This document shows, in pieces, positions 1-8,866 of a stretch of DNA of 64,000 nucleotides. A program made the position numbers and the translations under genes. Each line of letters starts with the position of its first letter. Within the stretch, counting starts at the first letter, position 1. Where the stretch lies: positions 124,001 through 188,000 of the forward strand of contig NZ_WASO01000001.1 in NCBI RefSeq assembly GCF_009712605.1, read 5' to 3'. The DNA comes from Paludibacter sp. (lineage in GTDB: Bacteria > Bacteroidota > Bacteroidia > Bacteroidales > Paludibacteraceae). Below the pieces are notes generated by a model, which did no database searches, was not told where the DNA came from, and worked only from the letters and a program-made list of their open reading frames with translations.

Positions 1-1
1 T

Positions 2-190
2 ACGAAAAGTTTTTTCTGTCAAACTTGCGCTTTGTTTCCAATAGATAAATTACAAGAAATACACAAAGAATTGATAACTACAGATGCAAATGCTGATTTG
101 AAAGAAATAAATATAATTGCAAGAAAACTTATAACGAAAACGGCTAACACGATTGGTGTCGACTTGAAATTGAATAAAAAGATAAAATAA
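2..190 (+). CDS. C-terminal fragment of an unknown protein (5' end outside window)
   Basis: An open frame enters from the left edge and ends at TAA 188-190, giving about 62 residues. The visible part is lysine-rich, has a CQTC motif near the edge (about residues 6-9) and ends in a basic tail (LNKKIK). There is no start codon near the edge, so the gene begins outside. I do not recognise a family. It is AT-rich and is followed directly by a hairpin spacer (212-241) sharing a core with a spacer at 19.7 kb. This would suit the small genes that trail Rhs/polymorphic-toxin loci, but that reading is inference only. Confidence 0.45.
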   Translation, partial: TKSFFCQTCALFPIDKLQEIHKELITTDANADLKEINIIARKLITKTANTIGVDLKLNKKIK

Positions 191-211
191 TAATGCACTA
201 CCCCGAGGCTG

Positions 212-241
212 GCGCAGGTTTAGCGATAGCGTAACCTGTGC
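212..241. repeat. Hairpin spacer, GCGATAGC-core
   Basis: Imperfect inverted repeat: arms GCGCAGGTT and AACCTGTGC around a TAGCGATAGCGT loop. A related hairpin at 19735-19769 shares GCGATAGC and GTAACCTG. Together with the promoter at 448-477 this is all I see in the 307-bp gap 191-497. Confidence 0.55.
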
Positions 242-447
242 CCAAGCCAAGCCGTAAACAGAATTATTAGTTTGTTCGACAGCTCCATCGTATTGCATTG
301 ACATGCTTTGCAAAAGCGCGACAACAACATTTCCGCGCTATCCAAGGGAGTAAATATATTTTCCCGATTTTTTCACATCCCCCTATCTTAACCCTGAAAA
401 TGCAGGTAAGCTCCCAGCTCTTCTCGGGCTTACACAAGTTATTCAGA

Positions 448-477
448 TTGCTGCCTAAACAAAAATCCGTACCTTTG
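448..477 (+). promoter_or_regulatory. Bacteroidota-type promoter of murF
   Basis: TTG at 448-450, a 19-bp spacer, and a -7 box TACCTTTG at 470-477 match the Bacteroidota sigma-ABfr consensus (TTTG-N17-20-TAnnTTTG). The inferred transcription start near 481 lies after the upstream in-frame TTG, so the ATG at 498 is the better murF start. Confidence 0.7.
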
Positions 478-497
478 CATTGTTAAAAAAATCGGAC

Positions 498-1790
498 ATG
501 GATATTGAACAATTATACCAACATTTTGCCGTGTGCACATCGGTAACCACCGATAGCCGGAATTGCCCTGAAGGATCGTTGTTTTTTGCATTGAAAGGAG
601 AGAGTTTCGACGGTAATAAATTTGCCCTTTCATCGCTCGAAAAGGGATGCCGTTATGCTGTGGTAGATGATCCGCAATATGCTATCGACGAACGCTTTCT
701 CTTAGTAGAAAATTGCCTGGAAGCTTTGCAACAACTGGCAAAAGAACATCGTCTACGCCTGGGCACACCCATTGTGGGCATTACCGGCACTAATGGCAAG
801 ACCACCACGAAAGAACTGATCGCAACGGTTCTTTCTAAAAAATACAACACGCTATTTACGCAAGGTAATCTCAACAATCATATCGGAGTGCCATTGACAC
901 TGCTGGGTCTGAAGCCCGAACACGAGATGGCAGTGGTGGAGATGGGGGCCAATCACCCCGGTGAAATCAAGACTTTGGCCAATATTGCCTGTCCCGATTT
1001 CGGCATCATCACCAACGTGGGCAAGGCGCATCTTGAAGGTTTTGGGTCGTTCGAAGGGGTGATCCGTACCAAGGGCGAACTGTACGATTATATCCGGGAA
1101 AACAGAGGCTCTCTGTTTGTCAACCTCGACAATCTCATTTTGAACGACCTTTCCGCAACAATTACACGCGAGGGTTATGCGCTTTCGTCCGAAGAGGCAG
1201 CTATAAAGGGTCGCATTATCTCCGACGGGCCCTTCCTGAAACTGGCATGGAAACATAGCGAAGAAGCGATCGAATATACGGTGAATACGAATCTTATTGG
1301 CGAATACAATGCTGAAAATGTTCTGGCGGCTATTTGCATCGGTTCGCATTTCGGGGTTACTCCAGAAGAGATCAATGAGGCTCTGGAAACTTACCAGCCG
1401 ACAAACAATCGTTCTCAGTTTAAGAAGACAGAGAAGAACGAACTAATAATCGATGCTTACAATGCCAATCCGACCAGCATGAATGCTTCGGTGACCAATT
1501 TCAAACACATAAAAGCAGATAAGAAAGCCGTTATCCTTGGCGATATGTTCGAACTTGGCGACCAATCGGAAGAAGAGCACGAAAAGATAGTCGCTTTATT
1601 GAAAGAGTGCGGTTTCGACAAGGTTATTCTTGTGGGCGAACGCTTTGGAGCCATCCCATCGGATTTCATAAAGTTTGCTGAAACGGCTTCGCTGATGGAA
1701 TATCTGGAGCAAAACGCTATGGTCGGTTATACTGTTCTTGTAAAAGGATCACATGGTATGCGTCTCGATAAGTGCGTCGATAAATTATAA
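498..1790 (+). CDS. murF: UDP-N-acetylmuramoyl-tripeptide--D-alanyl-D-alanine ligase
   Basis: Cytoplasmic ligase adding D-Ala-D-Ala to UDP-MurNAc-tripeptide, the last cytoplasmic step of the peptidoglycan precursor pathway. The 430 residues fit the family. An N-terminal Mur domain (motif TTDSR near residue 17-21, FFALKGESFDG) is followed by the ATP-binding loop GTNGKTTT near residue 97-104, the NNHIGVPLTLL and VVEMGANHPGEI segments, and a C-terminal domain with DAYNANPTSM, typical of MurF. The start is set at the ATG because an upstream in-frame TTG (480) lies between the -7 box and the inferred transcription start. It stands alone here, away from the usual mur/fts cluster. Confident. Confidence 0.95.
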   Translation: MDIEQLYQHFAVCTSVTTDSRNCPEGSLFFALKGESFDGNKFALSSLEKGCRYAVVDDPQYAIDERFLLVENCLEALQQLAKEHRLRLGTPIVGITGTNGKTTTKELIATVLSKKYNTLFTQGNLNNHIGVPLTLLGLKPEHEMAVVEMGANHPGEIKTLANIACPDFGIITNVGKAHLEGFGSFEGVIRTKGELYDYIRENRGSLFVNLDNLILNDLSATITREGYALSSEEAAIKGRIISDGPFLKLAWKHSEEAIEYTVNTNLIGEYNAENVLAAICIGSHFGVTPEEINEALETYQPTNNRSQFKKTEKNELIIDAYNANPTSMNASVTNFKHIKADKKAVILGDMFELGDQSEEEHEKIVALLKECGFDKVILVGERFGAIPSDFIKFAETASLMEYLEQNAMVGYTVLVKGSHGMRLDKCVDKL

Positions 1791-1844
1791 ATTTCTTGTA
1801 ACAATGTCTATGCTCTTTGTTCTTTAATCTTTGTTCTTTTCAAT

Positions 1845-2474
1845 ATGGACGTTATCGAAGAATATATCCTTCAACATATGGATCCCGAAGATGAGTTATT
1901 GTCACGGCTGTTTCGCGAAACTCATCTTACGCAAATCAACCCCCGGATGGCATCGGGGCATATGCAGGGACGATTGCTGACGATGTTGTGTCGTATGCTT
2001 AAGCCGAAACGGATTCTGGAACTGGGCACTTTTACCGGCTATTCGGCTTTGTGTATGGCCGAAGCGCTGCCTGACGACGGCGAACTGCACACCGTGGAAA
2101 TGGACGATGAAATGGAGCCGTTTATCATGAAATATTTCAAACAGTCTCCGCATGGAGAGAAAATAAAACTTCATATTGGAGATGCACTTCAGGTAATTCC
2201 AACATTAACGGGAACTTTTGATTTGGTATTTATGGACGCCGATAAACGGCAATATGTGGAAGACTACGAAGCTGTTTTGCCTTTAGTACCTTCGGGAGGG
2301 TTCATTTTTGCCGATAATACCCTTTGGAGCGGCAAAGTGCTTCACGAACCCGCTTCGGGCGATAAACAAACAGCCGGAATACGCCGATTCAACGACTATA
2401 TAGCAGCCGACACGAGAGTGGAAAAAGTAATTCTCCCGATTCGTGACGGAATGACCCTGCTGATGAAAAAATAA
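1845..2474 (+). CDS. Class I SAM-dependent O-methyltransferase (catechol/caffeoyl-CoA type)
   Basis: Likely cytoplasmic methyl transfer from S-adenosylmethionine to a hydroxyl group; the substrate cannot be told. The 209 residues match family-3 O-methyltransferases. The SAM-binding motif ELGTFTGYS lies near residue 59-67, followed by the acidic VEMDDEM segment. The DLVFMDADKRQY motif and the ADNTLWSGKV motif give the usual metal-binding Asp/Asn residues. It follows murF by 54 bp in the same direction and could be co-transcribed. The family is often annotated as YrrM-like. Confidence 0.88.
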   Translation: MDVIEEYILQHMDPEDELLSRLFRETHLTQINPRMASGHMQGRLLTMLCRMLKPKRILELGTFTGYSALCMAEALPDDGELHTVEMDDEMEPFIMKYFKQSPHGEKIKLHIGDALQVIPTLTGTFDLVFMDADKRQYVEDYEAVLPLVPSGGFIFADNTLWSGKVLHEPASGDKQTAGIRRFNDYIAADTRVEKVILPIRDGMTLLMKK

Positions 2475-2493
2475 ACGCCGGTTTGCCAATCGT

Positions 2494-2530
2494 TCAATAT
2501 GCCAATTGGGTTTATTCGCATATTGGCACA
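2494..2530. repeat. Hairpin after the O-methyltransferase gene
   Basis: An 8-bp inverted repeat (CAATATGC/GCATATTG) flanks a 15-base loop, followed by short CACATT direct repeats. There is no U-tract, so a terminator role is uncertain. Confidence 0.35.
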
Positions 2531-2554
2531 TTAATAAATTAGCACATTGATTTT

Positions 2555-3547
2555 ATGTCCCGCAACCTGATATTGTTTATTATCCTGATATTCCTTTGTC
2601 TGATTCTGACATTGGCCGATATTGCATTCGGCAGTGTTGCAGTTTCTCCCGGCAACTTGTGGCAGGCATTCGTGCATCCTCAGGCGGATTCACTGTACAC
2701 CAATATCGTGTTTGATTTTCGTTTGCCGAAAGCGTTGACCGCTATCCTTTGCGGGGCATCCCTCTCGGTTGCTGGTTTATTGATGCAAACCTTGTTTCGT
2801 AATCCGCTGGCAGGCCCTGATGTACTCGGAATTAGTTCGGGTGCCAGTATGGGTGTTGCACTTTACGTGATGGCGGCCTCGTGGTGGTCGGTATCGTTAC
2901 TGCAGAGCAGTTGGGGCATGGTAGGTGCCGCTGTGATCGGAGCTTTGCTGGTGTTAATGCTAACGTTGGGAGTAGCGACGCGTATCCGGCAGTCGGTCAC
3001 CTTGCTGATTGTCGGCTTAATGTTTGCGAGCGTGGCGGGAGCGGTGGTCAGTATTTTGCAGAATTTCAGCAATCCTGATGCGGTAAAACTCTTTGTGGTA
3101 TGGACTTTCGGAAGTTTGAGCGCCGTTACCTGGCCTCAAATGGAAATCTTATTGCCAATTATTTTATTGGGTCTGGCACTTGCATTCTTCCTGCAAAAAA
3201 GCCTGAATGCAATGTTGCTTGGAGATCATTATGCCCGCGGATTGGGTATTCCGGTTGCTGCTATCCGGGTGATGATTATTCTGATAACAGGAATTCTGGC
3301 CGGAACAATCACTGCATTTACCGGGCCGATAGCCTTTATCGGCGTGGCAGTTCCTCACCTTGCAAGGGGAATATTCGGAACATCGAATCACCGGATTGCC
3401 ATACCGGCAACGATATTGTGTGGTGCCGCACTGTTATTGCTTTGTGATGTTATTTCGCAACAAACCACATATCTATTGCCGCTGAATGCTGTTAGTGCCC
3501 TCTTTGGTGCTCCGATGATTATCTGGATTGTTTTAAAGCAACGATAA
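2555..3547 (+). CDS. FecCD/BtuC-type ABC transporter permease
   Basis: Inner-membrane permease of the iron-siderophore, heme or cobalamin import family. The 330 residues carry about ten hydrophobic segments, starting with a TM helix at residues 4-25. Family signatures are the GISSGASMGVAL stretch near residue 95 and the cytoplasmic coupling motif GPIAFIGVAVPHLAR near residue 250. Its stop shares one base with the start of the ATPase gene (TAATG), so the two are translationally coupled. No periplasmic binding protein or TonB-dependent receptor gene is adjacent, so the substrate remains open. Confidence 0.92.
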   Translation: MSRNLILFIILIFLCLILTLADIAFGSVAVSPGNLWQAFVHPQADSLYTNIVFDFRLPKALTAILCGASLSVAGLLMQTLFRNPLAGPDVLGISSGASMGVALYVMAASWWSVSLLQSSWGMVGAAVIGALLVLMLTLGVATRIRQSVTLLIVGLMFASVAGAVVSILQNFSNPDAVKLFVVWTFGSLSAVTWPQMEILLPIILLGLALAFFLQKSLNAMLLGDHYARGLGIPVAAIRVMIILITGILAGTITAFTGPIAFIGVAVPHLARGIFGTSNHRIAIPATILCGAALLLLCDVISQQTTYLLPLNAVSALFGAPMIIWIVLKQR

Positions 3548-4350
3548 TGAAATTTACAGAAACGACATATTCTCCTCTCCGCACCAGCAACCTTGCCATC
3601 GGATATAGCCGTGGAAGCCGTCTTAACGTGGTTCAGCAGCATCTCGATCTGGAACTTTTATCCGGTGAGATGGTGTGTATGATCGGACCAAATGGATGTG
3701 GAAAATCCACTTTATTGAGAACGCTGGCCGGACTCCAACGACCGATTACCGGCTCAATATTGGTAGATGGTAAAAATATGGAAACGCTTTCCGCACAGGA
3801 TCGTGCCGAGTCATTGGCACTGACGCTGACCGACAGGGTAGAAGTGGACAAAATGTCTGTTTATGAAATTGTTGCCATGGGCAGGTATCCATACACTAAT
3901 CGTTTCGGAAAACTTACGGAAGAAGACAGAACGATTGTTGCCGAAGCGCTTGCTCATGTTCATCTGGAAGAAAAGGCTCTACGTTATATCAGTGAGTTGT
4001 CGGATGGAGAACGTCAGAGGGCGATGATTGCCAAAGTGCTTGCCCAGTCAACTCCATTGCTCTTTTTTGATGAACCCACCGCCCATCTCGACCTTCCTAA
4101 CCGGGTGTCGATAATGATGCTATTGGGGCAACTTGCCAAAACAACCGGCAAATCGATTCTTCTATCCACACACGAACTTGAACTGGCGATGCAGGTGGCC
4201 GACAAACTTTGGCTGATGAGCGATCGTGGCGTGCAGGTAGGAACAACCGATCAACTAATAGCTGACGGAAGCTTTGAAAACGTATTCAGAAGTAATCAGT
4301 TTTCCTTCAATGCCGAAACCGGAAGGTTTATTGTCAATAAGCCTTTTTGA
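3547..4350 (+). CDS. FecE/BtuD-type ABC transporter ATP-binding protein
   Basis: Cytoplasmic ATPase that powers the permease encoded just upstream. Visible motifs in order: Walker A GPNGCGKST (47-55), signature LSDGERQR (151-158), Walker B LLFFDEPT (171-178), D-loop HLDLP and switch histidine in STHE (207-210). The 267 residues are typical of siderophore/heme/B12 import ATPases. It overlaps the permease by one base, so the pair forms one transcription unit. After its stop a gap with a dispersed repeat follows, so the operon ends here. Confidence 0.93.
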   Translation: MKFTETTYSPLRTSNLAIGYSRGSRLNVVQQHLDLELLSGEMVCMIGPNGCGKSTLLRTLAGLQRPITGSILVDGKNMETLSAQDRAESLALTLTDRVEVDKMSVYEIVAMGRYPYTNRFGKLTEEDRTIVAEALAHVHLEEKALRYISELSDGERQRAMIAKVLAQSTPLLFFDEPTAHLDLPNRVSIMMLLGQLAKTTGKSILLSTHELELAMQVADKLWLMSDRGVQVGTTDQLIADGSFENVFRSNQFSFNAETGRFIVNKPF

Positions 4351-4392
4351 ACCAATTAGAAGGTTGTCGAGAATTTCAAATAAGGACGATTT

Positions 4393-4645
4393 CGAACAAG
4401 GCTACACTAATCTGCAAGAGCAAGATACATGAAAATAAACCTGGATTGTTTTTTTAATTTTTGGCAAAACCAGACCCGAAGGGATAGACAAAAAATACCA
4501 AACCGACGGAAAGCTGTTTGAGTGAGTAGGCCAACTTCAGAAGTTTGTTAATGAGGAAATATTTCATGGCCGAGCGAACGAGTTCTTTCCGTCAATGTTT
4601 TTGCTTCCTTTTTGCGCCAAAAAGGAAGGTCTGCCGCAGGCAAAT
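4393..4645 (-). repeat. Dispersed intergenic repeat, family A copy 1
   Basis: About 253 bp matching, in reverse complement, the stretch 26691-26940 at an estimated 80-85% identity by eye. Shared landmarks are the palindromic GCCTGCGGCAG end, a gCAAAAACATnGACGGAAAG block, a CTCACTCAAACAGCTTTCCG block and a TCTTGCTCnTGCAGATT block. No maintained reading frame is seen. It fills most of the 358-bp gap 4351-4708, the rest of which shows nothing else. Confidence 0.8.
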
Positions 4646-4708
4646 TAATTTCAACGCTTCAAAGTTAAAGCAAGAATAGAGAAGCCCATTCCCAAACTTT
4701 CCAATCAA

Positions 4709-5890
4709 TTATTGTCTTGCTTTGGCATATAAAGAAACGCCAATTATCATAAAGACAATATTGGGAAGCCACACGGCTAACATTGGAGGCAAACTGCCGT
4801 TGGCAGCAAAGGTTGCCGAAACGGTGTTGAAAAGGATATAAAGGGCACTGAGAGCAATACCGATACCAATTTGCAGACCTATTCCACCCCGTACTTTTCT
4901 CGATGAAAGCGACACGCCAATAAGCGTCAGGATAAATGCCGCCAAAGGATTGGCGAAGCGTCTGTAGTATTCCACCTGAAAAGCGCCCGTATTTCCTACC
5001 CCTCTGTTTTTCTGTCGGCTGATATATCCGGCAAGAGCTCCATTTGTCATTTGCGGAGCTTCGCGCGAAGTGAGGAAAAAGTCTGCCGGTTGCATCTTGA
5101 TCACAGTATCCATTTTTGCACCACGCCGAATATCCTCTTTCAAGCCATTGAAGTCTCTGATAAGATAGTTTTTGGCAGTCCAATTGTATCCCGATTTCCA
5201 ACAAATGCTATCAGCAGTCATACGCGATACAAGTGTTTTTCCTTCAAATTTGTCGAGCGAAAAACGACATCCTGCATTGGTCGGCTCCTCATATCGCTCG
5301 ATATAAGCCACAACACCTTTATCTACCTGCATCTGGATGTTATGCGCGTTGTCATTCATTACCAGTTTTACATACGTTGCTTCAAATTTTAGCCGCACTT
5401 TGTTGGCGGGTGGAATGATGTATCCGCTCAGAATAAATGTAAGCAAAGCAATGATCAATGCCGAAAGGAAATAAGGGTACATCATCCTTTTGAAACTGAC
5501 TCCACTCGATAAAATAGCGATGATTTCAGTGTTTTCTGCCAGTTTTGAAGTGAAGAAGATGACCGCAATAAATGTAAATAGCGGACTGAATAGATTGATG
5601 AAATAAGGGATAAAGTTGATGTAATAACTGAAAATAATGGCTTTTAATGGCGCATGGTGCTCATAAAAATTGTCCATTTTCTCACTGGTATCAATAACGA
5701 TAACAATGCTTATAATCAGAACAATGGAGAAAAAGTAGGTGCCGATAAATTTACCAATGATATATCTATCGATTTTCTTGATATTACGAAGTTCCAACAG
5801 CTCTTGCTTAATCTCCTTCCCCGATTTGGGCAGGCTGGCGTAGAGTTGTTGAAGTGCGGATATGATATTTGCGACAGAGGGGAGCTTCAT
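4709..5890 (-). CDS. LptF/LptG (YjgP/YjgQ) family permease
   Basis: Inner-membrane half of the LPS export system that lifts lipopolysaccharide from the membrane onto the Lpt bridge. The layout fits: three hydrophobic helices in the first third, a soluble periplasmic domain of about 170 residues, then three helices in the last quarter. Family features include KLAENTEIIAILSSGVS and the PLAAFILTLIGVSLSSRK stretch near residue 315-335. The 393-residue frame has about 38 residues before the conserved IDRYIIGKF start of the family, so either the N-terminal extension is real or translation begins at a non-ATG codon. It lies 15 bp after a metallo-hydrolase gene and may be co-transcribed with it. Confidence 0.88.
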   Translation of the reverse strand: MKLPSVANIISALQQLYASLPKSGKEIKQELLELRNIKKIDRYIIGKFIGTYFFSIVLIISIVIVIDTSEKMDNFYEHHAPLKAIIFSYYINFIPYFINLFSPLFTFIAVIFFTSKLAENTEIIAILSSGVSFKRMMYPYFLSALIIALLTFILSGYIIPPANKVRLKFEATYVKLVMNDNAHNIQMQVDKGVVAYIERYEEPTNAGCRFSLDKFEGKTLVSRMTADSICWKSGYNWTAKNYLIRDFNGLKEDIRRGAKMDTVIKMQPADFFLTSREAPQMTNGALAGYISRQKNRGVGNTGAFQVEYYRRFANPLAAFILTLIGVSLSSRKVRGGIGLQIGIGIALSALYILFNTVSATFAANGSLPPMLAVWLPNIVFMIIGVSLYAKARQ

Positions 5891-5905
5891 GATGAACAGT
5901 AGTTC

Positions 5906-6748
5906 TTATATAGTGACTGATGAGAGACTGAAACTCTCTTTGATACGATATTTATTGTTAACTAATTCAATACGGCAGCACTCTGTGTACGCATCATGCT
6001 CAAAAAACAAGATTTGATTTTTTGTTGCTGCTTCTGCCAACAATTGTTCTTTGTCTTGCATAGAAGTGATGGGGAACGTGTCGAACGCCGATACCCATGC
6101 AAGGGGTAGGCTTGCCGCCATCGGAATAACATCCCCAACATAGACGAAGGTTTCGTTGGCAGTGAAAATATATGGAACCAGCTGGCCGGCTGTATGTCCG
6201 TTCATTACCTTTACTAACACTTCATCGCAAATACGGGTGTCTGATTCAACAAGTTTCAATTTTCCGGCATCGGCTACAGGCATCATGTTTTCTTTGAAAT
6301 AAGAATCGCCTTCACGCACGTTGGGGTTCAGAAAATTTTCCCATTGCTCTTTTCCCACCCAGACATCGGCATTGGGGAATGTTAGTTCGTAGCCGGTTTT
6401 ATCGTTGTTGAAACGGGTATTACCACCGCAATGGTCGAAATGCAGGTGTGTCATCACCACATCCGTGATGTCCGCACAACGGTAACCCAGTTTTTCAAGT
6501 TCGGTATCAAAGTCGATTACACCCTGAAATCCGTAATATTTCAAATATTGTAGCTGTTTATCTCCTGTTCCGCTGTCAATAAGAATACGTTTTTTGCCCG
6601 TATCAATCAATAACAAGCGCATTGCAAGCTTGCAAAAATTTTCGTCGTCGCAGGGGTAACGTTTTTGCCAGACGCGTTTTGGGACCACTCCAAAAATTGC
6701 TCCGCCATCGCATTGAAAAAAACCTGCTTCTATTTTAGCAATCTTCAT
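5906..6748 (-). CDS. Metallo-beta-lactamase fold hydrolase
   Basis: A 280-residue cytoplasmic protein (no signal peptide) of the MBL superfamily. The metal-binding motif THLHFDH is near residue 100, the second site NGHTAGQ near 185 and the VGDVI aspartate segment near 205. The overall pattern resembles the lactonase-like/YtnP branch, but substrate is not predictable. Its stop is 15 bp before the LptF/LptG-type permease start. Hydrolase identity is firm, role unknown. Confidence 0.85.
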   Translation of the reverse strand: MKIAKIEAGFFQCDGGAIFGVVPKRVWQKRYPCDDENFCKLAMRLLLIDTGKKRILIDSGTGDKQLQYLKYYGFQGVIDFDTELEKLGYRCADITDVVMTHLHFDHCGGNTRFNNDKTGYELTFPNADVWVGKEQWENFLNPNVREGDSYFKENMMPVADAGKLKLVESDTRICDEVLVKVMNGHTAGQLVPYIFTANETFVYVGDVIPMAASLPLAWVSAFDTFPITSMQDKEQLLAEAATKNQILFFEHDAYTECCRIELVNNKYRIKESFSLSSVTI

Positions 6749-6959
6749 AAAATCGTTGTAATTTTGCGGCGAAATTAGAAAGAATAGTTAGAACCGCAAA
6801 ATATAGCTGATAATCAATAATAAATATTCAGATGTTATAACTTATCAGGCTAAAATAAGCGCTATTTATGCGGTGAGATCCCCTAACAACTAATCAGAAA
6901 ATAATTTTAATCATCTTCTGATTGTGTAGAAAACAACGAAAAGGTATAGGCAAAATTAT

Positions 6960-8327
6960 ATGAAGCGTCTTCACTTTATTGCAATTGGCGGAGCGGCAAT
7001 GCACAATTTAGCTATTGCTGTCAGCAAAAAACCGGATCATGTGGTTACCGGCTCCGACGACGAAATCTTCGAACCTTCCAGAAGCAGGCTTGAAGCTGCA
7101 GGACTTTTACCTCCTCAGATCGGTTGGTTCCCTGAAAAAATCACCAAAGAGTTGACCGCTGTCATTGTCGGAATGCATGCCCGTGCAGACAATCCCGAAT
7201 TACTCAGGGCAAAAGAACTGGGCATCGACGTTTACTCTTTCCCTGAATATCTTTATCACCAGACCAGAAAAAAAATACGCGTTGTAGTTGGCGGTAGTCA
7301 TGGCAAAACCACGACGACGGCTATTATTCTGCACGTACTTAAAAAGCTGAATCGTGCTGCCGACTATATGGTGGGAGCGCAGATTGAAGGCTTCGATACA
7401 ATGGTGAAGTTTTCGTATGATTCGCAACTGGCTGTTTTCGAAGGTGACGAATATCTGACCTCTCCCATTGACCCGCGCCCAAAGTTTCATCTTTACCGTC
7501 CGCATATTGCTTTGCTCACCGGCATAGCATGGGATCATATCAACGTGTTCCCTACGTTTGAAAATTACGTAGAACAGTTTAAGATATTTACCGATCAGAT
7601 TGAGCGTGACGGTCGTCTTATCTATTTTGAAGGCGACGAACAACTGCGCGAAATAGCAGAAAAAGTACGTCCGGACATAGTAACGATTCCGTACAATACG
7701 CCGGAATATGTGATTGAGAAAGGTGTTACAAGTATCATCTATAAAGGCGAGAAATACCCGTTGTGTGTGTTTGGAGAGCATAACCTTCAGAACATTCAGG
7801 GTGCGCGGATGGTATGTAAGCAGCTTGGCATAAAAGAAACCGAATTCCTTCTGGCAATTGCCGATTTCGGAGGAGCATCCAATCGTTTGCAGAAAGTAGC
7901 GGAGACCGCCGTTTCTGTAGCATTCAAAGATTTTGCTCATTCTCCGTCAAAACTCAGAGCAACCGTCAGTGCAGTGAAGGAACAATATGCCGACCGTGAG
8001 GTGGTGGCTTGTATGGAGTTGCATACATTTAGCAGTCTGCAGGAAAATTTTCTTCCTCAATATAAAGGCTGCATGGATAAAGCAGATGTGGCTTATGTCT
8101 ATTTCAATCCTGAAGTAATTGAGCATAAACGTTTGCAGCCGATCACGGCAGATCAGGTAAAAGAAGCATTCGGAAGAGAAGATCTGGTTGTATTTACTGA
8201 TGCAAACCAGCTGGTAGCCCGTCTAAGAGAAATCAATTTTGAAGGGAAAGCATTGCTGATGATGTCATCGGGTAACTTTTCCGGACTTGATATTATAGCT
8301 TTTGAGAAAGAGCTTTTGGGAGCTTAA
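6960..8327 (+). CDS. mpl: UDP-N-acetylmuramate:tripeptide ligase (Mpl-like Mur ligase)
   Basis: Murein-recycling ligase that attaches recycled L-Ala-D-Glu-meso-DAP to UDP-MurNAc. The 455 residues carry the N-terminal Rossmann stretch HFIAIGGAAMHNLA (5-18), the ATP loop GGSHGKTTTT (111-120), the FEGDEY segment near 160 and the C-terminal FAHSPSKLRA motif near 325, the Mpl/MurC-type variant of the Mur C-domain. It differs from MurC in the GGAAMH motif and in isolation from murB/ftsQ. The 211-bp gap before it shows no confident promoter. MurC is the main alternative. Confidence 0.85.
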   Translation: MKRLHFIAIGGAAMHNLAIAVSKKPDHVVTGSDDEIFEPSRSRLEAAGLLPPQIGWFPEKITKELTAVIVGMHARADNPELLRAKELGIDVYSFPEYLYHQTRKKIRVVVGGSHGKTTTTAIILHVLKKLNRAADYMVGAQIEGFDTMVKFSYDSQLAVFEGDEYLTSPIDPRPKFHLYRPHIALLTGIAWDHINVFPTFENYVEQFKIFTDQIERDGRLIYFEGDEQLREIAEKVRPDIVTIPYNTPEYVIEKGVTSIIYKGEKYPLCVFGEHNLQNIQGARMVCKQLGIKETEFLLAIADFGGASNRLQKVAETAVSVAFKDFAHSPSKLRATVSAVKEQYADREVVACMELHTFSSLQENFLPQYKGCMDKADVAYVYFNPEVIEHKRLQPITADQVKEAFGREDLVVFTDANQLVARLREINFEGKALLMMSSGNFSGLDIIAFEKELLGA

Positions 8328-8370
8328 CCCCTGCAGGACGAGGTTGTCCTGCATTAAATATTGTGTGAGT

Positions 8371-8808
8371 ATGGCCAACGATAAACAATTGCAATTTGAC
8401 AGGCGATACATGCAAATGGCGCAAATCTGGGCTCAGAATTCATATTGTGAGCGCCGAAAAGTAGGAGCTTTGATTGTGCGCGAAAATATGATTATTTCTG
8501 ACGGGTATAACGGAACTCCTTCCGGCTTCCCGAATCAGTGCGAGGACGAAACTAATAAGTCGTTCCCTTACGTGCTTCATGCCGAAGCAAATGCCATCAC
8601 TAAGGTCGCCCGATCTAACAACAGCAGTGACGGCGCTACCCTCTATGTCACCGCTTCCCCCTGCATAGAGTGCGCAAAACTCATTATTCAGTCAGGAATC
8701 AAACGGGTTGTTTACGGAGAAGAATATCGTCTGCCCGACGGCATTAATCTCTTACAGCAAGCCGGAATACAAGTCGATTTTATCGATGCTCATACAACCG
8801 AACAATGA
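8371..8808 (+). CDS. Deoxycytidylate deaminase (dCMP deaminase)
   Basis: Zinc enzyme converting dCMP to dUMP for thymidylate synthesis. Zinc ligands and proton shuttle are visible: HAE (H70, E72) and PCIEC (C98, C101); an upstream Cys in GFPNQCEDE is typical of the family. The chosen ATG (MANDKQ) gives 145 residues, the normal length; a longer frame would overlap the mpl gene and add unconserved residues. It is followed 58 bp later by the S41 protease. Confidence 0.9.
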   Translation: MANDKQLQFDRRYMQMAQIWAQNSYCERRKVGALIVRENMIISDGYNGTPSGFPNQCEDETNKSFPYVLHAEANAITKVARSNNSSDGATLYVTASPCIECAKLIIQSGIKRVVYGEEYRLPDGINLLQQAGIQVDFIDAHTTEQ

Positions 8809-8866
8809 AACGGGTCGCGTTGATTCATGACAAGTTTCGTACGATATTTATAAACATCATTTCCGA

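Noticed and set aside
50-313. 87-residue minus-strand open frame at the left end
   Set aside because: Overlaps the plus-strand gene tail and the hairpin; composition is not protein-like and no start context is present.
480-497. TTG start six codons upstream for murF
   Set aside because: It lies between the -7 box TACCTTTG and the inferred transcription start, so it would not be in the mRNA.
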